NCBI RefSeq assembly: GCF_024734665.1
Contig: NZ_CP102931.1
Span: 62,001-126,000, forward strand
Direction of reading: 5' to 3'
DNA from: Variovorax paradoxus
GTDB taxonomy: Bacteria; Pseudomonadota; Gammaproteobacteria; Burkholderiales; Burkholderiaceae_C
Length of the DNA: 64,000 nt
The position numbers were made by a program, and so were the translations under genes. The notes under the pieces were generated by a model. The model did not search any database. It had not been told where the DNA came from and saw only the letters and a list, made by a program, of their open reading frames with translations. Shown piece by piece: positions 45,117-55,601 of the stretch (the stretch's first letter is position 1; each line of letters opens with the position of its first letter).

Positions 45117-45893
45117 TCAGGCGTGATGCTGGTGCTGCACCGGCCGCGTTGCGCCGGGGCGCAGTCGCAGCGCAACGCCGGCGAGCCACATGCCGAGCGC
45201 GCCCGTGACGCCGAAGCCGCGCTCGGTGTCGCGCACCTCACGCATCAACTGCGCGAGCCGCGCCTCTTCATGCGGCGCCACACAGCGCTGCAAGGTGTGG
45301 CTGCACAGGCGGATGTGGCGGTCTTCATCGGCCAGCACGCGCGACAGCAGCGGGTGCAGCGCATGTTGCGGGCCGATCAGCGCGCAATGGCGCTGCAGGA
45401 TGCGCGAGGCCATCTGCTCTGCCGAGAGGCCGATGGCATAGGCCGGCACCAGCCCACCGTGCGCGAAGTGCGGCGCATGGCGGCGAATGAGCGCCTGCCA
45501 GCGCGCGAGCTTGCGGCGGCTGAACCAGTCGGGCTGCGGCGCTTCTTCGGGCGATGCGGCCGCCTGCGCGTTGCCGCCGCGCTCGACGATGGCCTGCGCG
45601 AACAGCCGCGCATGGTGTTGCTCGTCAGCCAGGTGCTGGTCGAGCTGGCGCACCAGCCACTCGGGCGGGGCGATGCGCAGTTCGCGCTGCAGCGCCTGCT
45701 CGGATGATTCCTCGCCCACCAGATAGAAGCGCAGCAACAGCATCTCACCAGCATTGCTCGCATGCAGCTGGCGCAGTGCGGCGCGCTTGACGTGGTGCAC
45801 GAGGCGGGCCTGCAGGGCCGGCCAGCCGCGCAAGGTGGGCGCAGAGAGGCAGTCGAAGCCGGCTGCGATGTTGTCGGCTGGCTCAGCGGCCAT
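45117..45893 (-). CDS. Ferritin-like (diiron-type) protein in the glycan operon
   Basis: 258 residues, mostly alpha-helical, no signal peptide. Metal-ligand-like motifs DEQHHARL (about 90-97) and DEDRHIRLCSHTL (about 190-202), with helix glutamates between, fit the ferritin-like superfamily that includes diiron oxygenases. Overlaps the preceding gene by 11 bp. In a glycan operon it might oxidise or hydroxylate a lipid or sugar intermediate; this is inference. Confidence 0.65.
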   Translation of the reverse strand: MAAEPADNIAAGFDCLSAPTLRGWPALQARLVHHVKRAALRQLHASNAGEMLLLRFYLVGEESSEQALQRELRIAPPEWLVRQLDQHLADEQHHARLFAQAIVERGGNAQAAASPEEAPQPDWFSRRKLARWQALIRRHAPHFAHGGLVPAYAIGLSAEQMASRILQRHCALIGPQHALHPLLSRVLADEDRHIRLCSHTLQRCVAPHEEARLAQLMREVRDTERGFGVTGALGMWLAGVALRLRPGATRPVQHQHHA

Positions 45894-46896
45894 CGGCCTT
45901 GGCCTTCGTGGTCTGTGGTGTCTGCTGCTGCCAGCCCAGCACCAGCCCGATGAAGCTGTCCTGCAGGAAGGCGCGCGCGGCGGCATCGGCACCCGCGAAT
46001 TCGCGTTGCTGGCCGTCGTAGCGCACATAGCCCTTGCCGTTGGTGGCGCCGAGCACGAGCTTCTCGTTCTTGCGGAAGCCGCGTTGCAGCAACGGCTGCA
46101 GCAGCGACTGTGATTCGAGCCCGTACAGGAACAGGTCGCGCTGCACCACCTGGTGCGGAATCTGGCCGCTCAGCGCCTGCAGCTCCAGCGTCCAGTTGCC
46201 CTGCTGCATGGCTTCGGCCAGTTGCATCCCTCTGGCAGCCGGCGCATGAAAGCGCGCGCGCGCCACCGACTTCGAGGCCTTGCTCAGGCCGAGGCCGATG
46301 GTGATGTCTGCGTCCCTTGCGCCATTCGCGCGGTTGTCTTCCACCTGCACCAGCACGTTGGCCAGGCGCGCGGTCAGCGAAGGCTTGGCCAGCGCCTCGA
46401 CGACCTGGTCGGCCGTGAGCAGCACGTGGTCGGTGGTTGCCTCGTTCACCACCACGATCTGGTACGGGTCGATGCGGATGTCGTTGAACTCGCCGCCCAC
46501 GGGCGAGTGCGCGTGGCTGCTCACCGACCATTCGCTGCCCGAGCGGCTCAGCAGCGCATGAAAGGTCAGCGGCACGCGCTGGCCGCTGCGCGCCTGGCCT
46601 GAGCCCTGCAGCAGCACGTCGCCGACGATGGTCTTCTCTTTGTAGCTGCGCGTGTTGACGAAGCGGATGGTGTGGGCGGCGCTGTCGAGCGCGGCGCGTG
46701 TGTCGGGGTCGTCGAGGGCGAGGCGATTGCAGTCGTTGCCGGGGCCCGCGAGTGCGGCGAAGGGGCAGCCGGCGTCGGACTTGAAGTTGAAGACGCCGCG
46801 ACCGACGAAGTCGGCGGCACTCGCCAGCGTGAAGGCGCCTGCAAGCGCGAGGCCGAGCGTCAGTTGGCGAGCGATGAATGAAGAGCGAATTGGCAT
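45883..46896 (-). CDS. Exported protein of unknown function in the glycan operon
   Basis: 337 residues with signal peptide (LTLGLALAGAFTLASA). The mature protein is beta-rich up to about residue 210 (AHTIRFVNTRSYKEKTIVGD, VPLTFHALLSRSGSEWSV), then helical with repeated Leu/Gln. Two cysteines near the N-terminus (DAGCPFAALAGPGNDC) may pair. I do not recognise a family. Lies between GT2 and the ferritin-like gene. Confidence 0.72.
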   Translation of the reverse strand: MPIRSSFIARQLTLGLALAGAFTLASAADFVGRGVFNFKSDAGCPFAALAGPGNDCNRLALDDPDTRAALDSAAHTIRFVNTRSYKEKTIVGDVLLQGSGQARSGQRVPLTFHALLSRSGSEWSVSSHAHSPVGGEFNDIRIDPYQIVVVNEATTDHVLLTADQVVEALAKPSLTARLANVLVQVEDNRANGARDADITIGLGLSKASKSVARARFHAPAARGMQLAEAMQQGNWTLELQALSGQIPHQVVQRDLFLYGLESQSLLQPLLQRGFRKNEKLVLGATNGKGYVRYDGQQREFAGADAAARAFLQDSFIGLVLGWQQQTPQTTKAKADGR

Positions 46897-46945
46897 GTTC
46901 TTGTCTTGTTGTTCTTCTGGAGGAGAAGGAAGGCGCGGAAGGCGT

Positions 46946-47971
46946 TCAGGGCCGGTGATACGAAAGCGCCTGGGCATCCGCGTTGGTGCTGCCCGTGGTG
47001 TGCCACCCGATGCCGCGCGCAAACGCACCCAGCATGTCGACGGCCGAGAAGCCGAGGATCAACGCCACGCCCGCCAGCCAGCGCAGCCCGCGCAGTGGCG
47101 GCAGGTCTTGATGATTGAGCGCCTTCACGCTGAAACCCAGCCGAGTGAACAGCACGGCCAACGGTCCGATCGGCCCGCTTTTCGCGAGCCATTGCCAGCG
47201 CGGCGATACGTAGCTGCGCAGCAGGTGCGGCGTGAGCGAGTACGTGTCCTGCCCGCGCATCCAGCGCAGCTTGAGCGCCTCGGCGCGCGTGTCGGGCAGG
47301 CGGTGCTCGGTGTGGGCCTGCGCCGCGTAGTAGATGGGCACGCCCGCCGCTTTCAGTCGCATGCCCAGCACCTGGCAGTGCGCGCGGTACACGCCGTCGA
47401 GCGCCTGGTAGCTGTGCTGTTCGAACACGTCACGGCGGAAGGCCACGTTGTTCGCGTAGAAGTTGCTCGTCGCGCCGGCATGGTCCGCGTTGGGGAAATA
47501 CATGAAGTCGATGGTCGTGAGCGCAGTGCCGACCACGTTGGCCGCATAGCTGGTGCGTCCGGCCACCACCGCTGGCGCATCGCTCCACGTGAACGGCAGC
47601 AGCATCTGCAGCAGCCAGTCGTCGTCGGGCAGGCAGTCGGCATCGGCGAACACCACGTGCGTGCAACGCTGCGCATCGGTGGCCTCGAAGCCGACGTTCT
47701 TGGCGTCGTAGTAGCCGGTGGCGGCGTCGATGCGCACGAAGTCGACCGGGCGGCCTGCAAGCTTGCTCACGGCTTCGCAGGTGGCCGGGCTCAGCCCGTC
47801 GTGCGTGACGACCACCTGCGCCAGCGCGCTCAGCGGCAGCTTCTGCTTCGCCAGCAGGGCGACGAGACGCTGCAGGCTGGTGCCCGCCCTGGCCTCGGCA
47901 TCGGCTCCGCCGCGCAGGTTGTTGGTCTCCAGGACCAGCGCGCAACGCGCGGCAACTTGATCGGGCATCAT
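46946..47971 (-). CDS. Family 2 glycosyltransferase
   Basis: 341 residues. GT-A fold: VVVTHDGLSP, VFADADCLPDDDWLL (the DxD-type site), and a receiver segment with KLRWMRGQDTYS, like GT2 synthases with the QXXRW-type region. Two hydrophobic segments near the C-terminus (about 270-290 and 300-325) suggest membrane attachment. Start at ATG 47971, which has AGGA about 8 bases upstream; ATG 47992 is possible. Divergent from the UDP-sugar dehydrogenase gene. Confidence 0.8.
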   Translation of the reverse strand: MMPDQVAARCALVLETNNLRGGADAEARAGTSLQRLVALLAKQKLPLSALAQVVVTHDGLSPATCEAVSKLAGRPVDFVRIDAATGYYDAKNVGFEATDAQRCTHVVFADADCLPDDDWLLQMLLPFTWSDAPAVVAGRTSYAANVVGTALTTIDFMYFPNADHAGATSNFYANNVAFRRDVFEQHSYQALDGVYRAHCQVLGMRLKAAGVPIYYAAQAHTEHRLPDTRAEALKLRWMRGQDTYSLTPHLLRSYVSPRWQWLAKSGPIGPLAVLFTRLGFSVKALNHQDLPPLRGLRWLAGVALILGFSAVDMLGAFARGIGWHTTGSTNADAQALSYHRP

Positions 47972-48067
47972 CGAATTTTCCTGTCCGGACATAGTTTTGA
48001 AGGCTTGTATCCTGCTTTTATCGCACAACCGCGCCCGCCACCAGTGCCGTGCGCCATGGGCGCGCCC

Positions 48068-49396
<1,329 letters not shown>

Positions 49397-49411
<15 letters not shown>

Positions 49412-50536
49412 ATCGTCCAGCGGCAGGAAGGCATCGCCCGGCGTGAGTGGCGCATGCCGGTAGCTTGCCGGCGTGCGGCTCAGCTTCACCGGCGCGCCGA
49501 TGCCGCGATAGCCGCCGGGCATCTCCACCACCATCTCGCGGTGCAGCGTGTGCGGATGCTGCAACGCGGCATCGACCGGCAGCACTGGCGCGGCGGGCAC
49601 GCCGGCCGCCATCAGTTGCTCGACCAGCGCGCGGCCGTCGAAGGCGGCCATTGCCGCCTCGAGCTGCTGCTTGAGCCCGTCGCGGTGCACCGAGCGCGCG
49701 CCGGCCGTGCGGTAGAGCGGGTCGTCCGCCAGGTCGGGCAGCCCGATGCAGCGGCACAGGCTGGCGAACTGCCGGTCGTTGCCCACGGCCACGAACACCG
49801 GGGCGGTGCCGGTGGCCAGCGCGTCGTACGGATAGATGTTCGGATGCGCATTGCCGGTGCGGCGCGGCTCGGTGCCGTCCATGAACCAGTTGGCCGCGTG
49901 CGGATGCAGCAGCGACAGGCCGCTGTCGTACAGCGCCGCCTCCACGAACTGCCCGCGCCCGCTGCGCTGGCGCTCTTGCAGCGCGAGCAGCACGCCGATG
50001 ACCGCGTTGAGCCCGGTCACCATGTCGACCACCGGCAGGCCCACGCGCAGCGGACCGCCATCGGCCTCGCCGTTGATGCTCATGATGCCGGTCATGGCCT
50101 GCACGGCGGCGTCGTAGCCCGGCAGCGCGCCCAATGGTCCGTCGGCACCGAAGCCCGACACGCGGCACCACACGAGGCGCGGAAAGCGCTGCGACAGCGC
50201 CTCGTAGCCGATGCCCCAGCGTTCCATCGTGCCGGTCTTGAAGTTCTCGATCAGCACGTCGGCCTCGGCCACCAGCGCGAGCAGTGCAGTGCGGCCTTCT
50301 TCCGTCGAAAAGTCGAGGTGCTGCACGCGCTTGTTGCGATTGAGCCCGTGGTAGTACGAGGCCACGCCTTCCCTGAAAGGCGGGCCCCAGGTGCGCGTGT
50401 CGTCGCCCTGCGGCGGCTCGACCTTGAGCACGTCGGCTCCATGGTCGCCGAGGATCTGACCGCAGTAGGGGCCGCCGAGGATGCGGGAGATGTCTAGGAC
50501 TCGGATGCCTGCGAGGGCGCCTTGGGCTTGTGTCAT
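49397..50536 (-). CDS. Class III CoA-transferase (CaiB/BaiF family)
   Basis: 379 residues. Family signatures DISRILGGPYCGQILGDHGADVLKVE, YYHGLNRNKR, and the catalytic Asp in GLPVVDMVTGLNAV. Transfers CoA between carboxylic acids. Separated from the Bug receptor gene by repeat copy 4; a Bug receptor, CoA-transferase and acyl-CoA dehydrogenase on one strand suggest uptake and activation of a carboxylic acid. Confidence 0.9.
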
Positions 50537-50569
50537 TTCTGGTCCTTGGATTTATTTTGTTCGTTCATT

Positions 50570-50820
50570 CGGGGTGCGTGCGAATGACACCGGGTACTCC
50601 CCTCCGCGAATGTCCCCCGCCTTCGGCTCCTCCTTTATTTCGCTGCGGGGAGCACCCGGTGCCATTCGCACATGGACGCTGCCGTTGTGTTGGCCGATCA
50701 ACGACCGCACCGTCCAACGATCACGTCGATGGGGTGCCTTGCGCAGCGAAATAAAGGAGGAGGCCGCAGGCCGGGGGACATTCGCGGAGCAAGGCACCCC
50801 GTCGGCGTGAGCGCGCCCCG
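50570..50820 (+). repeat. Composite palindromic element, copy 4 (full length)
   Basis: 251 bp, same orientation and length as copy 1 (A half, spacer, B half). The A-half core hairpin has the same paired one-base loss as copy 2. The spacer has diverged more than the hairpins. It fills the gap between the CoA-transferase start and the Bug receptor stop. Confidence 0.9.
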
Positions 50821-50835
50821 AACAACGCAGCTGCA

Positions 50836-51813
50836 TCAATCGAGCTGCGCCCCCGATTTCTTCACCACGTCCTTCCACTTCACCGACTCACTGCCGATGA
50901 ACGCCCCGAGCTTCTGCGGCGATGTATCGGCCGAGGCCTCGAGACCTTGCGCCGCGAACATCTGCTTCACCTTGGGGGAATTGAGCACTTCAGCAAAGGC
51001 ATGGTTGAGCTTGCTCACGCGGTCGGCGGGCGTGCCAGCCGGCGCGACGATGCCGAAGAACACGCTCACGTCGTAGCCCTTGTAGCCCTGCTCCGAAATC
51101 GTCGGTACATCGGGCAGCGCCTGCGAGCGCGCGACCGTAGCCACGCCCAGCGCGCGCAGCTTGCCGGCCTTGACGTAAGGCAGCGCGGTGAGGATGTCGG
51201 TGAAGGTCATGCTGACCTGGTTGCCCAGCAGGTCGTTGAGGGCAGGGCCGGTACCCTTGTAGGGAATGTGCTGCAGGTCGGTGCCGGCCACCGAGTTGAA
51301 CAACACGCCCGCGAGGTGCGACGACGCGCCGTTGCCCGACGATGCATAGCTGAGCTTGCCGGGGTTGGCCTTGGCATAGGCCACGAGTTCCGGCACGGTC
51401 TTTACGGGCAGCGCGGGGTTCACCACCAGGATGTTGGGCAGGTAGCCGACCTGGATCACCGGCGAGAAGCTCTTCACCGGGTCGTAGTTGATCTTGCGGT
51501 AGAGGCTCGCGTTGATGGCCAACGGGCCCGAGGTGCCGAACAGCAGCGTGTGGCCGTCGGCCTCGGCGCGCGCCACGTACTCGGCGCCGATGTTGCCGCC
51601 CGCGCCTGCGCGGTTCTCCACGATCATGGGCTGGCCGAGTCGATCCTTCATCTCGGCGGCCAGCGTGCGCGCCATTGCGTCGGTGGGGCCGCCGGGCGGG
51701 AAGGGGACGACCAGCATCAGGGGCTTGGTGGGGAAGGCGTCGGCCGCATGTGCTGCGGGCATTGCTGTCAGCAGCGTGGCGCAGGCGGCCAGCAGGAAGG
51801 TGAAGCGTTTCAA
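50836..51813 (-). CDS. Bug-family (TctC-like) periplasmic substrate-binding protein
   Basis: 325 residues with signal peptide (LLAACATLLTAMPAAHA). Bug features FPTKPLMLVVPFPPGGPTDAMAR, IVENRAGAGGNIGAEYVARAEADGHTLLFG. Starts with TTG at 51811-51813, supported by GGAG about 7 bases before it; there is no ATG at the signal peptide. Lies 34 bp downstream of the acyl-CoA dehydrogenase gene, so the two are probably co-transcribed. Confidence 0.92.
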   Translation of the reverse strand: MKRFTFLLAACATLLTAMPAAHAADAFPTKPLMLVVPFPPGGPTDAMARTLAAEMKDRLGQPMIVENRAGAGGNIGAEYVARAEADGHTLLFGTSGPLAINASLYRKINYDPVKSFSPVIQVGYLPNILVVNPALPVKTVPELVAYAKANPGKLSYASSGNGASSHLAGVLFNSVAGTDLQHIPYKGTGPALNDLLGNQVSMTFTDILTALPYVKAGKLRALGVATVARSQALPDVPTISEQGYKGYDVSVFFGIVAPAGTPADRVSKLNHAFAEVLNSPKVKQMFAAQGLEASADTSPQKLGAFIGSESVKWKDVVKKSGAQLD

Positions 51814-51847
51814 GGGATGTCTCCGTTTTTGTATGAGGGAAAGAGGC

Positions 51848-53542
51848 TCAGGCCGGCACCGTCGTGGATTGAACGGTGGCGGCATTCCAGTCTGCGGGCA
51901 TGGCATCGGGCGACAGCGGATCGCGCGGCAGCACGCGGTGCAGCAGCACCAGTTGCGCCCAGCGCATGCGCGGTGCGGAGCCGCCGTGTGCGGCCTCCCA
52001 GGCCATCGCGATGGCGCTGGTGCAGTGGTAGAGCGCCGAGGCGGCCTGTCGCGCGAGCACGTCGCCGCCTTCACGCGCGGCGGTCTCAGTCAGCGCGGCG
52101 GCGCGGTCGAGCGCATCGCGCAAGGCCTTCGCAAAGCCAGGAGCAAGCGCCGCATCGCCCAGCAGCTTCGCGCAGTGCGCGCGCAGCACCGGCAGCGAGC
52201 CTTCGCGCTTCACCGCGCGGATCACGTCGAGCGCCACGATGTTGCTCGTGCCTTCCCAGATCGAGCCCAGGTGCGCGTCGCGCACGAGGCGCGCGTCGCT
52301 CCATTCCTCGATGTAGCCGCAGCCGCCGCGCACTTCCATCGCGTCGCCCGTGACCTTGCGCGCATCGCGGCAGGCGCGGAACTTGATGAGCGGCGTGAGG
52401 ATGCGCAGCAGTGCGTATGCATCGGGCTCGGCCGCGTCGGAACGGGCCAGCGCCAGCGCCGTCTGGCACACCATCGTGCGCGCCTGTTCGGCCGGCAGGC
52501 GCAGCTTGTCGAGCTGGCGCTGCATCAGCGGCATCTGGTCGAGCGTGCGGCCGAAGGCGCGGCGCTCCGATGCGATGAACTCGGCCTCGGCCACCGCGCG
52601 GCGCATCAGGCCGGCGGCGCGCACGCCGTTCGACAGGCGCGAGTTGTTGACCATGTCGGCCATCTGCACGAAGCCGCGGCCCGCTTCGCCCACAAGGTAC
52701 GCGACCGCGCCTTCGAGGCGGATCTCGCCGCTGGCCATCGAGCGCGTGCCCAGCTTGTCCTTCAGCCGGATGATGCGGTAGTGGTTGGGGTTGCCATCTT
52801 CGAGCCGGCGCGGCAGCAGGAACAGCGACACGCCCTTCATGCCGGGCAGGCCGTCATCGGCACGCGCCAGCACCATCGCGAAGTCGGCGTCGGGGTTGGA
52901 GCAGAACCACTTGTCGCCCGTGAGGCGCCAGCTGCCGTCGGCTTCCTGGTGCGCCATCGTGGCAGTGGCGGCAATGTCTGAGCCGGCCGCCTGCTCGGTC
53001 ATGAACATCGCGCCTTGCGCCAGTTCGTCGAAGTCGAGCGAGCTCAGGCGCGGCAGGTATTTGGCGACCAGCTCCGGGTTGCCGAACTTCTTCAGCGTAC
53101 GTGTGAGCGAATCGGTCATCGACACCGGGCAGCACAGGCCGAACTCGGCCTGCACGAACAGGTAGGTCAGCACGTACTTGACCAGCGGCGGCATCTTGCC
53201 CTTCCAGCCCAGCGTGTCGTCGCGATGCGAAATGGCGGCCAGGCCGAATTCGCTGAGCGCCAGGCGTTCCATTTCGACGTAGGCGGGGTGCTTCACCACC
53301 TTCTGCTCGTCGAGGCCGGTGCGCGTGCGCTGCTTCAGCACGGGCGGGTTGCGGTCGGCGGTGCCGGCCAGCTCGTCGAGCAGGCCGCCCGCGAGGCCGC
53401 CCAGGCGCTCGAAGTGCGGCTGCATGTGGCGGCGCAGGTCTTCGGGCAGGTAGAGCGCGAGCAGGGCGTGCAGCTCGGCGTCGGTGGTGAACAGGTTCTG
53501 GCCGTGGCGATCGGGGATCGGATGGGCGTGCTCTGAGGACAT
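51848..53542 (-). CDS. Acyl-CoA dehydrogenase (AidB-like)
   Basis: 564 residues, longer than standard acyl-CoA dehydrogenases and of the AidB/long form. FAD-binding MTEQAAGSDIAATATMA, GDKWFCSNPDADFAMVLAR, and the C-terminal GGCGYIEEW and GSIWEGTSNIVALDV are visible. Start at MSSEHAHP (GGAGA upstream); ATG 53557 and 53578 are alternatives. Divergent from a LysR gene. Confidence 0.9.
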   Translation of the reverse strand: MSSEHAHPIPDRHGQNLFTTDAELHALLALYLPEDLRRHMQPHFERLGGLAGGLLDELAGTADRNPPVLKQRTRTGLDEQKVVKHPAYVEMERLALSEFGLAAISHRDDTLGWKGKMPPLVKYVLTYLFVQAEFGLCCPVSMTDSLTRTLKKFGNPELVAKYLPRLSSLDFDELAQGAMFMTEQAAGSDIAATATMAHQEADGSWRLTGDKWFCSNPDADFAMVLARADDGLPGMKGVSLFLLPRRLEDGNPNHYRIIRLKDKLGTRSMASGEIRLEGAVAYLVGEAGRGFVQMADMVNNSRLSNGVRAAGLMRRAVAEAEFIASERRAFGRTLDQMPLMQRQLDKLRLPAEQARTMVCQTALALARSDAAEPDAYALLRILTPLIKFRACRDARKVTGDAMEVRGGCGYIEEWSDARLVRDAHLGSIWEGTSNIVALDVIRAVKREGSLPVLRAHCAKLLGDAALAPGFAKALRDALDRAAALTETAAREGGDVLARQAASALYHCTSAIAMAWEAAHGGSAPRMRWAQLVLLHRVLPRDPLSPDAMPADWNAATVQSTTVPA

Positions 53543-53643
53543 GCGCTTTGTCTCCATGGTTTCCTTGGTTTGGCGCATTGTTGAAGTCGCGACGATCCGT
53601 GTCTAATATCGATTTGGTCTTGTTCGATTCGATCTGACTATCC

Positions 53644-54543
53644 ATGGAATTGCGGCACCTGCGCTACTTCTCCGTGCTCGCCGAAGAACTGCACTTCGGG
53701 CGAGCGGCGCGGCGCCTGTCGATCTCGCAGCCGCCGCTGTCGGTGGCGATCCGGCAGCTGGAAGACAACGTGGGCGCGCGGCTGTTCGAGCGCAACAGCA
53801 AGGAGGTGCGGCTCACGCCCGCCGGCGAGGCGCTGCGCATCTCGGCGCGGCGCGTGCTGCTGCAGGCGGAAGAAGCCGCCATCGAGGCGCGCGACGTGGC
53901 GCTGGGTTCGGCCGGGCGGCTGCGCATCGGCTTCGTGGGCGCGATGCTGTACCGGGGCCTGCCGCAGGCGCTGCGCGCCTTTCAGGCGAAGCATCCGGCG
54001 GTGCGCATCACGCTGAGCGAGCTCAACTCCGGCGTGCAGATCGCCGAGTTGCTGAACGACCGGCTGGACATCGGCTTTGCGCACACGCGTCGCGTGCCGC
54101 TCGAACTGCAGTACCGGCTGCTGCTGTCCGAACCCTTCGTGGCCTGTCTGCCGGCGGGGCATGCGCTGGCGCGCAAGCGGGTGCTGGCGCCGGCCGACCT
54201 GCGCGACCAGCCCTTCGTGCTGTTCTCGCGCGAGGCCTCACCCGACTACCACGAGCGCATCCTGTCGATCTGTGCCGACGCGGGCTTTCTGCCCGAGGTG
54301 CGGCACGAGGTGCGCCATTGGCTGGCCGTGGTCTCGCTGGTGTCGCAGGGCATGGGCGTGGCGCTGGTGCCGCAGGCGATGCGGCATTCGGCCTTGCGCG
54401 GCGCGGTGTTCAGGCCGCTCGACCGGGTGGTGGCGCAGTCGGAGGCCTATGGCATCTGGCGCAACGGACCGGCCAATGTGCTGGTCGAGCGTCTGCTGCA
54501 GGGCATGGCGGACAGCATTGCCGCCGAGCAGGCTCAGGCGTAG
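53644..54543 (+). CDS. LysR-family regulator, divergent from acyl-CoA dehydrogenase
   Basis: 299 residues; N-terminus MELRHLRYFSVLAEELHFGRAARRL is the BenM/CatM-like subgroup. HTH about 18-45, effector domain from 90. It and the acyl-CoA dehydrogenase gene start 101 bp apart, back to back, so it probably controls the dehydrogenase-Bug receptor operon. The 3' end overlaps the convergent srkA gene by 10 bp. Confidence 0.93.
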   Translation: MELRHLRYFSVLAEELHFGRAARRLSISQPPLSVAIRQLEDNVGARLFERNSKEVRLTPAGEALRISARRVLLQAEEAAIEARDVALGSAGRLRIGFVGAMLYRGLPQALRAFQAKHPAVRITLSELNSGVQIAELLNDRLDIGFAHTRRVPLELQYRLLLSEPFVACLPAGHALARKRVLAPADLRDQPFVLFSREASPDYHERILSICADAGFLPEVRHEVRHWLAVVSLVSQGMGVALVPQAMRHSALRGAVFRPLDRVVAQSEAYGIWRNGPANVLVERLLQGMADSIAAEQAQA

Positions 54544-55568
54544 AGGGGCTCCTCAGCCATCTGCTCGCACTGGTCTTCCAGCACGAGGATCTGCCCCTTC
54601 CAGTAGTCGCTGGAGCCGAACCACGGAAAGTTGATCGGGAAGATCGGGTCTTCCCAGCGCCGCGCCAGCCAGGCGCTGTAGTGGATGAGCCGCAGCGTGC
54701 GCAGCGGCTCGATCAGCGCCAGCTCGCGGCGGTCGAACTCGCGGAACTGCTCGTAGCCGTCGAGCAGGCCCGACAGCTGCGACGTGCGCTGCGCGCGGTC
54801 ACCCGACAGCAGCATCCACAGGTCTTGCACCGCGAAGCCAGTGCGCGCGTCGTCGAGGTCGACGAAGTGCGGGCCGCCGCCGGGGCGGTCGGTGGGCGTC
54901 CAGAGGATATTGCCGGGGTGCACGTCGCCATGCAGGCGCAGCTTGCGGGGCTTGAAGTCGGAGGCCGGCGGCTGCAGCGCGAGGGCGGTCGCGCGGACCA
55001 TGTCCAGTGCCTCGTTGCAGGTCTTTTCCCAGTCGCGCTGCATGTCGAGCGGGATCTTGTCGTTCTCCAGCAGCCAGTCGCGCGAGTCGAGGCCGAAGGT
55101 CTGCAGGTCGAGCGCGGGGCGGGCCTCGAAAGGCTTTGCGCTGCCCACGGTGTGGATGCGCGCCAGAAAGCGGCCCACCCATTCGAGCACCTCGAAGTTG
55201 TCGAGCTCGGGCGCGCGGCCGCCGCGGTAGGGGCTCACGCTGAAGGCGAAGCCGGCGTGGTGGTGCAGCGTCTTGCCGTCGAAGGCCAGTGGCGGCACGG
55301 CCGGCACTTCGCCGGCGGCCAGTTCGAGCGAGAAGCCGTGCTCTTCGAGGATCTCGGCTTCGCTCCAGCGGCCGGGGCGGTAGAACTTGACCACCACGGC
55401 ACTGCGATCCTCCAGGTAGACCTGGTAGACCCGGTTTTCATAGGAGTTCAGGCCTGTGAGCCGGCCGTCGCCGTACAAGCCGAGCGTCGCGAGCGCGTCG
55501 AGCACCACGTCTGGCGTGAGGCTCTCGTAAGGATGTGTGTTCGCGGGCGCCGCGGAAGAAAGGGTCAT
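54534..55568 (-). CDS. srkA: Stress response serine/threonine kinase SrkA (YihE)
   Basis: 344 residues of the aminoglycoside phosphotransferase-like kinase fold. N-terminal GLNSYENRVYQVYLED, Lys in VVVKFYRPGRW, catalytic loop LHGDVHPGNILW and metal Asp in FVDLDDARTG, then LIHYSAWLARRWEDPIFP, all typical of YihE. In E. coli it counters programmed death during envelope stress. Single gene. Confidence 0.92.
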   Translation of the reverse strand: MTLSSAAPANTHPYESLTPDVVLDALATLGLYGDGRLTGLNSYENRVYQVYLEDRSAVVVKFYRPGRWSEAEILEEHGFSLELAAGEVPAVPPLAFDGKTLHHHAGFAFSVSPYRGGRAPELDNFEVLEWVGRFLARIHTVGSAKPFEARPALDLQTFGLDSRDWLLENDKIPLDMQRDWEKTCNEALDMVRATALALQPPASDFKPRKLRLHGDVHPGNILWTPTDRPGGGPHFVDLDDARTGFAVQDLWMLLSGDRAQRTSQLSGLLDGYEQFREFDRRELALIEPLRTLRLIHYSAWLARRWEDPIFPINFPWFGSSDYWKGQILVLEDQCEQMAEEPLYA

Positions 55569-55601
55569 GCGGCGATTGTCGCCACACGGCGCCCCGCGGG
55601 C

